A stretch of DNA of 64,000 bases from Entophlyctis helioformis (taxonomy: Eukaryota; Chytridiomycota; Chytridiomycetes; Chytridiales; Chytriomycetaceae): assembly GCA_025526915.1 (NCBI GenBank), contig JAHLKH010000094.1, positions 1 through 64,000 of the forward strand, given 5' to 3'. The notes beneath the pieces are model-generated. The model did no database searches. It saw nothing but the letters and a program-made list of their open reading frames with translations, and was not told where the DNA came from. Positions within the stretch are counted from its first letter, which is position 1. Each line of letters begins with the position of its first letter. Made by a program: the position numbers and the translations under genes. This document shows positions 55,151 through 64,000 of the stretch, one piece after another.

Positions 55151-56913
55151 ATGAGTCGGCAGCTCGCATTTGCCGGCACAACGTCGCTGCTGGCCAGGGC
55201 TGCGGCTCGGCCAGGCGCATGGACGGCACCGGCTGTCACTGTGTCTGCTTCCGCTGCTGCCACCGCCGCTGCCCTGCGCAGCACCAACCCCAACGGCCCC
55301 GCCCACGTTGGCCCCTGGACGGCACACACCGTCCAATGCCGCTCGTTTCGGCCGCCTTGTATGTGACCGGGCCAATGGTGAATGTCGGCCGCAGGCAACT
55401 GACCAGTGGCTTGTGCAGCCAGGAGCAGACCGCTGCGCCGTGTGTCTGCGGCAGGAGATGCCTCTGCCGCCCCGCTGCCAGAGCAGGAGGTGCAGCTGCA
55501 GGCTCCGGCGGCACACCAGCCCATCGATCCAACCATGACGGCAACCAACACCGTGCCGTTGATGCCGTCTGCGTCCACCATTGTCCAGTCGCCCTTACCA
55601 GAAGTCGTCAGCGTTCCCGTCCGAGTGCGGCCGTCGGCCTCGGCCGACACTCTGCAGGACGACGACGCAGCACGATCCGTCCTCGCACACCCCGCCCTGG
55701 TTGTGATGCGGCAGATCGAGATGCTCAACGTCTTTATTGGCTACGAGCAGGCCAACAAGTACGCCATCAAGAACCCTGCTGGCGAAGACGTTGGGTTCAT
55801 TGCCGAGGACGACACCACGTTCACGGGAAGCATGATCCGCCAGTTCATGGGCACGCGCCGCGCGTTCAAGGCCGTCGTGCTGGACCGATCCGGCAACGTT
55901 GTGCTCAAGATCAACCGACCCATCAAGTGGCTGCTGAACAGCACCATGACCATCCACGATGCGCACGACAACCTCATTGGCGAGACCAAGCAGTAAGCAT
56001 CCTTGTCTTGCGTGTATCCAGCACCTCTGTGCTGACCACGGCCGTGCTGGCTGTCGGACAGAGTGTGGAACCTTATCCGCCGCAAGTACCAAGTGTTTAT
56101 CAAGCGCAAGCAGTTTGCAGAGATTGACGGCGAGTTTTGGACATGGGACTTTGGTCTGCGGGGCGAGCAGGGCGAGCTGCTTGGATCCGTCAACCGCAAC
56201 TTTGTGGGCTTTGCGCGCGAGATCTTCACGGACACGGGCCAGTACGCCGTGCACATGGACAGTGTGGGCCACGAGTCGCGCGAGCTGTCGCTGGACGAGC
56301 GCGCCGTGATGCTCGCGACAGCCATCACCATTGACATTGACTATTTCTCAAGACACTCCAACTCTCAGTAAGACGCGCCAGTGGCAGGCATTGCCTGCAT
56401 CCTTGGCCATGCCTTGCCTTGATGCAGTTCTGACCAGCCATGCACTGCACCGTGCCTGTGCATGATTGCAATCGCAGTGGAGGCATCATGCCGATCCCGA
56501 TGGTGATGGGCGGTGGTGGCGGCAGTGGTGTTCCAGCGCCAGCACCAGACGCATTGCCGATGCCCAGTTCAGGTATTGGCGGCGGCGGCGTCCCGCTGCC
56601 CATTTTTGTTCCAGGAGTCGGCATGGGTGGCGGCTCAGGCGCCAGCGGCCAAGACGCGGGCGGTGTCTCGCCGGGACCGACAGGGATGCCTGGCTCGGCT
56701 GCCGACGGAGGCTTGCCAAGTGGATCGGATGCTGGCTTTGGGCCAGACGCGAGCACAGGAGCGGGAGGCGCATCCGGACAAGACGCGGGGGTGAACCAGT
56801 GGGGCGAGTCGCCGTTCCTGAGCGACAGCGAGGCGGGAGTGACGTCGAACGACGACACGAGCAGCTGGGGCGAGATGTTCAGCTGGGTCAAGGACCAGAT
56901 CGACGACATGTGA
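55151..56913 (+). CDS. AIM25: Phospholipid scramblase family protein (Aim25-like)
   Basis: Scramblase-fold protein, probably mitochondrial. The ATG at 55151 opens an Ala/Arg-rich presequence (MSRQLAFAGTTSLLARAAAR). The scramblase domain covers LAHPALVVMRQIEMLNVFIG, YEQANKYAIKNPAGEDVGFI, RRAFKAVVLDRSGNVVLKIN and, after an intron, RRKYQVFIKRKQFAEIDGEF, GSVNRNFVGFAREIFTDTGQ and YAVHMDS. The last exon (about 56480-56913) is a Gly/Pro-rich tail with repeated GSGASGQDAG-like units and an acidic end WGEMFSWVKDQIDDM. Fungal Aim25 proteins have a similar tail. Three to four introns. Activity in lipid scrambling is not proven for this branch. Confidence 0.87.
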
Positions 56914-56995
56914 GCAGGCGGGCGACGATCGTGCGAATGAACGGTTGCCGGGAGTTGCCGCCTTTATCGCACAACCGCCTTTCTCTGGCTCGATC

Positions 56996-57582
56996 ATGCT
57001 CGACGTAGATATGGCGTCGGCGTATGCCGCAGCGGTGGAGAGCGAGTCGCTGTGGATGGCGGATGCGGCAGCCATGCGCTGGCGCAGGGGCCGGCAGGCG
57101 GTCGCGGCACGGCCGGGCCCGACGCCGCAGCACCGAGTGCGGCAGCGCCAAGTGCAGCAAGTGCAGCAGCAACAGAAGCAGCACTGGCAGATGGCGCACA
57201 CGATGCCCGAGTGCGACGACCTGTTCGAGGCCGAGCTCGTGCAGGCCATGGCGATGGGCGGGCGGGGCACCTCGGCCAGGCACCGCCCAAGACGATCTGC
57301 AGCCTGGCGGGCCCGGGCAGCAGCCAGCACCAGCAGCAGCACCAACAACAGCACCACCAGCAGCAGCACCAACAGCTCGCATTCAATCGCACGAATGCGT
57401 CGGCAGCGGCGCTGTGGCGGCTGCGGCTGGTGACGGGCCACATGGCGCATCCCGGCGCGCACGGCAACCAGCACGCGCACGCCGCGACGCTGGCTGCGGC
57501 TGCGCAGGCGCACCGACGGCCGCTGCCGCCCCCGCCGCCTGCGCTGCCACAGCGGCCACAGCGGCCGCAGCGACCGCAGTGA
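56996..57582 (+). CDS. Gln/Ala-rich hypothetical protein, possible frame break
   Basis: A frame starting at the ATG at 56996 (MLDVDMASAYAAAVESESLW) runs with Gln-rich helix-like sequence to MPECDDLFEAELVQAMAMGG. Near 57280 the coding pattern continues in the next frame through QHQQQHHQQQHQQLAFNRTN and AALWRLRLVTGHMAHPGAHG, ending in a Pro/Gln-rich tail at 57582. A missing base or a small intron could link the two. No family recognised. Base composition is highly GC-rich, and long open frames on the opposite strand make the coding status doubtful. Confidence 0.4.
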
Positions 57583-57618
57583 CCGCAGCGACCGCAATAA
57601 ACTTTGCATCCAAATCAC

Positions 57619-58344
57619 ATGCCACGCGACAACCATTCCGCGCCCACGCTCGGCGACATTGTCGAGGGCGACGTCGACTCGACCGAGACGCCGTTCCGCT
57701 ATCTGGGCTATGCCGCCCGCCTGCGCACGCTGGCCATGGCCGGCTCGCGCTACCTGGCCTACACGTCCGACGTCGGCGAGGCCTTCCGCCCCGTCGTGCC
57801 GCGCTCCGTCGTGAACGCCGCTTACGGCATCTCGTTTGCCTGTGAGTTGGGCGAGCGGCTGTTGGTGCTGTTGGTGCTGTTGTTGGTGCTGTTGTGCACC
57901 AGACACACACACATATGCTGACTGGGGCATGCTCCCGCAGACGTCGGCGCCGACATCATCTACGAGGGCTACAAGTCGCACCACAGAGGCGACAGCCAGA
58001 CCGAGCTGGCCCGCGCAGTCACGCAGCGGACCATCTTCCAGGGCCTGGCCTCGCTGCTCATTCCCGCCATCTCCATCCACACCGCTGTCGACCTGACCGC
58101 CAAGGCGCTGCGCAACAGCAAGCCCGGCATGCTGCGCACCTGGGGCCCCACCACCGTCGGCCTGCTGGTCATTCCCGCCATGCCGCTTGTCGACCACCCC
58201 GTCGAGTCGGCCGTCGAGTACGCCTTTGACGCCGCGTGGCCGCTTTCGGCCGACGCCAAGATGCGCGCCGCGGCTCATCACCACCACCACAACCACCACA
58301 ACAGCTCCAGCCACGCCGCATCTGCCGAAAAGAAGAACCAGTGA
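57619..58344 (+). CDS. MTFP1: Mitochondrial fission process protein 1 (MTFP1/MTP18)
   Basis: Inner mitochondrial membrane protein that supports fission. Two exons in phase, 57619-57841 and 57941-58344, give 208 residues. EGDVDSTETPFRYLGYAARL and RTLAMAGSRYLAYTSDVGEA, FRPVVPRSVVNAAYGISFAY and VGADIIYEGYKSHHRGDSQT are close to the family consensus; hydrophobic helices LASLLIPAISIHTAVDLTA and PTTVGLLVIPAMPLVDHPVE follow. A His-rich tail (AHHHHHNHHNSSSH) ends the protein and could bind metal, though low complexity alone may explain it. The ATG at 57619 is preferred because the upstream in-frame codon is TTG. Confidence 0.9.
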
Positions 58345-58689
58345 GGGTCTTGTCCACGCACAAATGCCATCCGTCCGCCCTCGTCTTGGATTCCCGTCGG
58401 TTCTCGCCATGCCCCATCTCCTCTCCTCCCTCATACTGCCCATCCTCATAAACCGCGCCGAATGCGGTGCGGTGCACCGTCTGTGATGCCCGATATCTAT
58501 CTGCCGACGCCAACAACAAGACCAGAGATGTGCTTCTTGGACGCCACACACGCCATATCATGCAACAATAAAGAGGCTGTTTCATTTATGAGATCAACAG
58601 TAACGAAGGAGAGGGCGGTGCGAATGTGCAAGAGGTGGAGAGTGGGGAGTGGGAGTGGGGAGCGGACAAGAGAAAGGAGCGGCGGGCGA
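58345..58689. other. Convergent intergenic region between MTFP1 and CDS1
   Basis: 345 bp between two stop codons. It contains an AATAAA near 58567 on the plus strand and a GTGGGGAGTGGGAGTGGGGA stretch near 58645-58664. Long frames on both strands here are shadows. I see no gene. Confidence 0.6.
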
Positions 58690-60252
58690 CTACAACAGCT
58701 GCACGCCTTGGCCAGTCAGGGCTTCTCCCAATTGCCGGTACAGCTCAAGCTGCTCGTCAAGCGTGAGGTAGGTGACCGCGGTTTGCAGCACAGCGCCGGC
58801 CGTGATGCCGCCCGTGCCAATGAAGCTCTGGATGTAAATAAAGGAAAAGACGCCCATGATGAACTGGCAGTCCATGCGGTCCGTGAGACCACCGTGGCCG
58901 GGGATCGAGTCGCCAAAGTCCTTGATCTTGAAGGCGCGCTTGACACCCGACGCGAAGAAGCCGCCAAACGGCGCAATGAGGGATGCGAACGCGGCGAGGA
59001 CGAGGGCGTGGAACTGGAGCGGCATGAGCGACACGGTGCGGATGATGAGCGGGCCAGAAATGACCGACGACGGGAGCACGGTCGAGAGGAACAGGGTGAT
59101 CCAGCGCAGGAGGCCGGTTGCCTGGGCAGGCAGATCGTACGGCACAGTCACAAACACGGGGTTGACGGGACAGTTCACGGCCGTGCCCATGTTGGTGGTG
59201 ATGCTGTCCATGGGGCAGATGAGGTAGTTGTACGAGGCAAAGACGGACGAGATGAAAAAGGCAAAGATGAACGTGAAGATGAAGCCGCCGATGAAGCCCT
59301 CCCAGGTCTTCTTGGGCGACAGCTGGATGAGCGGAGTGCGGCCCCAGAAGAAGCCGCAGACGTAGGCCATGATGTCGTTGCAGATGACGAGCGAGACGGG
59401 CAGCACGAACCAGATGAGGCCCTCAAAGATGTTGTTGACAATGAAATGCGACTGCACGACAACAGGAGGAGAGCCATGTGCGTCCAGCAAAAGTGCGAGA
59501 ACTGGAACTTGTAGTGGTTCTTTTTGAGATTGAGCACAAAGAGCACCAGGCCGCCGCAGTAGAGCAGGAACGAGATGATGCGGTGGTGCGTGGCGAGCGG
59601 CATGAGGAACGCGTCGACAAAGACGAGCGGCTTGAAGTAGTGGATGATGGACTCGCCGTACAGAAAGTAGTTGGTGGAGACCAGAAAGTACCAGTGCAGC
59701 GATCGCAGCCAGGGCAGCTTGCGCTCGCGCGAGGGGAGGATGCCGATGTTGATGACTTCGCGGTACACGATGGCTTGGATGGCGCCAACGAGGGCAATGA
59801 CCCAGACGTGGCCGGCCATGAGGATGGCGGCAAAGCCGCCGATCATGACAAACGTCCAGAGCGAGCGCACCCAGGCGTTGCGCCACTTTTTAGCGGTCGG
59901 CTCGTCTGCAAGCAGGGTGACGAGCGGCTGGCCCTGGGACTGGCCCTGGGACTGGGGCTTGCGACTGGGATTGACCCGCGGCACCGGCAGACGGCGAAGA
60001 AATTGAAGCGGCGGCGGATGCATGTGAAGACGGAGGGGCAGCTGGGGAGGTGGTTGCCGGCGACGACGACGGCGACGGCGACGAGGACAAGGTGGACGAT
60101 GAGGGCGTTGCGGGCGTTGCGGGCGTTGCGGGCGAGTGGGCAAACAAGGGCGAGGCCGTGGGCGTGGTGGGCGTGGCGGGGGCGGGCGGCGGCGTGGAGC
60201 GGCCGTGGGCGTGGTTGGCGTGGGCGAGCGGCGGGCTTTTCGGCCGGGCCAT
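58690..60252 (-). CDS. CDS1: CDP-diacylglycerol synthase (phosphatidate cytidylyltransferase), frame breaks
   Basis: Integral ER enzyme that makes CDP-diacylglycerol from phosphatidate and CTP for phosphatidylinositol and other phospholipids. The core reads RSLWTFVMIGGFAAILMAGH, VYREVINIGILPSRERKLPW, QSHFIVNNIFEGLIWFVLPV, NDIMAYVCGFFWGRTPLIQL and SPKKTWEGFIGGF. The CTP-transferase signature KRAFKIKDFGDSIPGHGGLT with DRMDCQ lies near 58870-58945. Eight or more hydrophobic helices are visible. The frame breaks once near 59459 (one base short between LLL and VVQSHF). A second break near 59950 separates the core from a Ser/Pro/Ala-rich N-terminus starting MARPKSPPLAHANHAH at 60252. Intron signals are absent at both places. 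Eukaryotic Cds1-type, not the mitochondrial Tam41. Confidence 0.92.
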
Positions 60253-60348
60253 GACGGGCGATGAGGCGACGGTGTGAGGTGGTTGTGGGGAAACGCAGAG
60301 AATTGAAAGCGGCGGTTTGGGTGCGGCGTGCGGGTGTTGGACCAACAA

Positions 60349-60408
60349 GAACACGCACAAGAACACGCACTAGAACACGCACTAGAACACGCACTGAAAG
60401 ACGCACTA
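60349..60408 (+). repeat. Five-unit 12-bp tandem repeat
   Basis: Units close to GAACACGCACTA repeat five times in the 195-bp gap between the CDS1 start and the P4-ATPase stop. The last unit is changed to AAAGACGCACTA. Downstream on the minus strand this is the CDS1 upstream region. Confidence 0.85.
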
Positions 60409-60447
60409 GAAGACCAGCACGCGGGATGCAGCCGCTTCATTCACGCA

Positions 60448-63400
60448 TCAGTCGCTCTCCTGCGGCGGCTCGCTCTGCTCCAGCTGCGCCTCCAGGTCCG
60501 GCTGCTTCTGTCGGTGCGCTGGCGGCGGCCCGCCTGACCCAGACACCGACCGCGACTGCGACCGCGATGCAGATGCAGATGCAGATGCAGATGTCGATGC
60601 CTGCGCCGAGTGGCCCGGCGTGCTCGGCCAGGCCTCGGCATTCATGTCGCCCTCCATGCCCACAGGCGGTGGTCGCACACTCAGTGCGGCTGCTGGGCCG
60701 TGCATCGCCAGCTGCACAGACGGCGCAATCGACGACGACTGGTCCGTGTCCAGCCCCAGCCCTTGCTCGTGCTCTTGCTCGGCCGACCCAACCGGCTGGA
60801 TGTCTTCGGCCAGCTCGTCCAGCGTGCGCATCGCTGGCTGCGGCGTGTGTCCTGCCCCGTCAATCCCCTCGGTCGAGTTGGTGTTGGACCGCGACCCAAT
60901 GTGCAGCACGTTTTGCAGACGCGACGACAGGTTGCGCAGCTTGTCGGCTGCCGATGGCGATCGCCCTTTGCGTGTGGTGCGCCGCACATCCCCGCCATTC
61001 ACGTCAATCCGCGTGCTGTGTTGCGCAACATGGCCACACGGTCGCATGCCGTTGCACATCGGTCAGCTGCTGCCATCTAGTTCAAGGCACAACACATGAC
61101 ACGCGTCTTACCGAACAGTCGGCGTAATCACGTCCGACATGCCAGAGTCTTGCGAAAACGCAAATCCCGTGTTGGCCACCAGTCCGCCGTTGTCGCCCAT
61201 AAACACCAGGCTCGATGCTCGCGCCGATCGCGCCAGGTTGACGTTGGGCGGCTGGTTGTGTGCAATGCGCCGGACAATCTGGCTGGCGTAGTTGACGCTC
61301 GTCTTGATGACGTTGCTGAACGATGTGCGCCGTGCGCGGTGATCGCCCTCAACCGCTAATGTTCCACTGGCTGTTGTGGATGCTCCTGCTGCGCCACCAG
61401 CCGCTACGCCGGGACTGGCTGCTGCCCCTGTTGCTGCCGAATCGCCTCCCACGCCAAGACGGTTGGTGGACGCAATCGCTGCACCGAATCCATCCGTCGA
61501 CACGCCAATCATATCCGCATTGGACGTGCCCGTGGTCGGCGCACTCGATCCTCCCAGATGGGTAGCCGCTGCAAACGCTGCCGCTGCGTGTCTTGCTGCT
61601 GCCTTGGCTGATGCTGCTGCTGACCCTGCAGCCGACTTGGTCTCGGACAGCTTCTTGGGACCCTGCGGCTCGGCAACTTTGGACGCACGCTCGCTTTGCA
61701 GCAGCATATCTGACCGCGTGCGCTTGATAGGTCCCAGCCCAGAAGCCTCGTCGGCATTGTCTCCGCCCGATAGCTTCTGCAGCTCCACCTCGGACTTGTT
61801 GCGCTTGAACCCATCCTGCTGATCGTCATGAATCTTTTCGTGCGAGGCGGCGGTGGATTCGGGTTGGTACAACACATTCTGCGTCGAGACCTTGCTGGCT
61901 TGCTGGCTGCCGCCGGGCTGCTCAAGGTCAAGCGACAGCTGCATCCCCTCTTTCCACTGGTACTTTTGGATCTCGCGCACAATGTCCGTATCCGTGGGCA
62001 TAAAGTACTGCTGCACAAACTTGAACGCGACGCGCGGAAACAGACCCGTGACAACCGACAGCACCACGCACAGGTAAAACTGCGGCGTGCGGAACAGAAT
62101 TTGGATGAGGCCGTATGCAGGCGTGCTTGGCTGTGACGCGTACAGCAGCACATACCCCGTCCAGACCGCCAGTGTTGGCCACAGGGCAATGTGGGTCGTG
62201 TACGTCCAGCTGCACCAGTTGAGGACCGCGTACAGGTTGATGATGAAGATGGCCGAGAACGAAATGGTCGTGCCCATGCTCTCGACACCCATGTCATAGC
62301 CGTTCGGATGCACGGATTCGTCCATGAACAACAGGAACCCGAAAAAGTAGCACACCAGCGACTGGAAGATGCCGTCTGCGACACACCGCCAAAACTGCTC
62401 CATGTTGTAGAGCGTTTGGCGGATGCCCTTGAGGTACAGTTGCGGGACTTGCAGCGAGATGCGGTCGTTGACGTCCTGATCAAACGAGCCAATGAAGAGC
62501 GTCGGCAGGAGCGAAAACACGGTATTATAAAACATTCCGTATGTAAAGTCTGTCACCAGACCAGCCGAAAAGCTGTATGGGATTGCCAGTCAGTCAGGCA
62601 ATCAGTCAGTCATCGGCCCCAAACCACACGATTCTGCTGCCAATCGTCCGCTCAGGCGACGCTCGGCTTACCCGCAGTAAAACTGGTGCCAGAACAGAAT
62701 AAACAGCCACACGACGTTCTTGTAAAAGTAGTTGAGCACCAGCTGCGAGGATCTCAGATACGCCCAGCGTCCATGAACCAGTAAAAGACGCGATAGGAAC
62801 CGGAACTGCCCAATGGCATAGTCCGACGCCATGACGGCCTGCATGCCCTCCTTGCCACGAATGCCCACGCCGATATCCGCTTCCTGGATCATGGACACGT
62901 CGTTGGCGCCGTCGCCAATGGCAAGACACATGGCACTCAGACCCTTGCGCACCAGCTGCACAACCATGGCCTTTTGCAGGGGCGACACGCGGCAACAGAC
63001 CACGGCACGGCATCGGCAGCCGAGCTCGAGCAGCAGCTGCTTGCATGTTGGGTCGAGTGCAAACTTGAGCGAGTCGCCGTCAATGATCATGCCATAGTCG
63101 CGGCCGTCCATGGGTGCCCCCGAGACGGTCCAGAACCGGCACAGTGCCTCGCGGAGCTGGCAGAGTGTGTCTTCGTGCGACTTGGACTTTATGACAATCA
63201 GGATCATGTCGCGCTTGAGGAGGTTGCAAGCAAAGCCAATGTTGATGGCTGTCTCCATCTTGTCGCCCTGCATAGTGGGATGCAAGGTGGATCGTGCCAG
63301 CCGTCAGTCATTCGTGCTCTGCGGATGCAAATGGGGCGGCAAGCCTGCCAGGGCTTTGCAATCAAAGCGTACCGTCAGCACCCAGATCTTGATGCCTGCC

Positions 63401-64000
63401 TTGGCCAGCGTGCCCACACACTCTGGCACACCGTCCTGCAGCTTGTCTCAATGGCCGTCGCACCCATCAGGGTCAGATCGCGCTCAATCAGATCCGCCAC
63501 CGCATCGCACTCTGCGTCGCGGTTCTCAATCGCCGACTGCGCCACCAGATACTTTTCCCGCCATTCCTGGTACTCTTGCTCAGGGATGATGCGGTACGCC
63601 AGACACAGTGTCCGCAGGCCCTCGTTGGCGAACATGGACAAATGGTTGGACGTTGCCTCGCACAGCGCGGGATCGTTGTTGGCGCTCAGACGCTCGTAAA
63701 TGACAGAGTCGGCGCCTTTGCACATGAGCAGGATCTCGCCCTCGGGACGCCGCACAAACACGCTCATGCGCTTGCGGTCCGAGTTGAACTCGATGATGCT
63801 GAGGATCGTGTACGACCGCGGGACGCCCATGACGTCGACATCCACCTCATTGTCCACGCGGCGCAGGCATGCGAATCCCGTGTCTTTGGCTGCACTCACG
63901 AGCGCGGCCTCGTCGGGCGACTGCGCCTTGTAGATGATATCGTTGGGGTTGTCCTTGTCGGGCTTTTCAATCAGAACCGTGTGGCAGACGGCAAGGAGCG
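60448..64000 (-). CDS. P4-type ATPase, phospholipid flippase (DNF1/2-like); N-terminus outside window
   Basis: Moves aminophospholipids from the outer to the cytosolic leaflet. The window starts within the nucleotide-binding domain ([35 protein letters not shown]). Then come [18 protein letters not shown] after an intron, the hinge [20 protein letters not shown] and [20 protein letters not shown], and helices 5-10 from [20 protein letters not shown] to [20 protein letters not shown]. The C-terminal tail is very long (more than 400 residues), Ala/Ser/Gly-rich, with repeats of SAS near 60580, and is reached through an intron at about 61115-61010. One frame break lies near 63448 (one base missing). 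The DKTG phosphorylation site would be just beyond the right edge. A Cdc50-type partner is expected but not in the window. Confidence 0.93.

Noticed and set aside
56635..58551. 638-codon minus-strand open frame over the scramblase tail, the Gln-rich ORF and MTFP1
   Set aside because: It lies antisense to MTFP1 and scramblase exons that have clear homology; its composition (Arg/Val/Leu runs) is that of a GC-rich shadow frame.
58462..59514. 350-codon plus-strand frame
   Set aside because: Antisense to CDP-diacylglycerol synthase; rich in Asp/Glu/Arg/His as expected for a shadow of a membrane protein; no recognisable domain.
60349..60408. CRISPR-like array
   Set aside because: Direct 12-bp tandem repeats without spacers; eukaryotic context.
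60261..61127. 288-codon plus-strand frame with RT repeats
   Set aside because: Begins in the 12-bp tandem repeat and then runs antisense to the P4-ATPase tail; no protein-like features.

Overview
The window reads as nuclear DNA of a flagellated (zoosporic) fungus, most likely a chytrid. The genes are intron-rich with short GT-AG introns, closely packed and often divergent. The set includes fungal-type proteins (Pet191/Coa5, VTC1, Ncs2/Ctu2, Mbf1, Spt4, a small Cys-rich fungal protein) together with two ciliary genes, IFT70/TTC30 and TTC12, which fungi keep only if they make flagella. A Crinkler-type NTPase/nuclease gene fits the same lineage. Species cannot be fixed from the sequence alone. 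No tRNA, rRNA or CRISPR array was seen.

Layout. 1-2.5 kb: SEA/GATOR2 subunit WDR24 (cut by the left edge) head-to-head with MOCS2A/MoaD. 2.55-6.4 kb: a 564-bp terminal-inverted-repeat element, then the Crinkler-like gene. 6.6-12 kb: a helical-repeat protein of unknown role, pICln and phosphopantothenoylcysteine decarboxylase. 12.0-13.9 kb: copy A of a 1.9-kb segmental duplication. 14-28.4 kb: MFS transporter, glutamate 5-kinase, a large disordered protein, NAD(P)HX epimerase, La protein, Wss1-like protease and FHIT. 28.4-29.0 kb: the second, inverted copy of the TIR element. 29-37.2 kb: VTC1, a PPR-like mitochondrial protein, a cyclin, AUH-type enoyl-CoA hydratase and UBC9. 37.2-39.1 kb: copy B of the duplication, the likely donor. 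39.9-50.3 kb: Pet191, TTC12, Spt4, Integrator subunit 11, Ctu2, Mbf1 and two small proteins. 50.4-64 kb: IFT70, SGNH hydrolase, scramblase, a Gln-rich ORF, MTFP1, CDP-diacylglycerol synthase and a P4-ATPase flippase (cut by the right edge).

The genes are mostly housekeeping and do not form one pathway. The most striking feature is non-coding. A module made of a GTCAGC-type inverted-repeat end, a GGTATGATA-like 9-mer outside it and a pair of CACGTG-type sites inside it recurs at least five times, with a half copy at a sixth place. It sits tightly between divergent start codons (pICln/PPCDC, RING/Pet191, NAXE/La) or just upstream of single genes (Crinkler-like, FHIT). It behaves either as a portable bidirectional promoter or as a promoter captured by a MITE-like element.

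Caution: several conserved genes (Integrator 11, IFT70, CDS1, the P4-ATPase, the Crinkler-like gene) contain breaks that each look like one missing base, usually in a short homopolymer. I read these mainly as assembly errors, not pseudogenes. Exon borders are given exactly only where both splice sites and the reading phase agree; otherwise spans are approximate.
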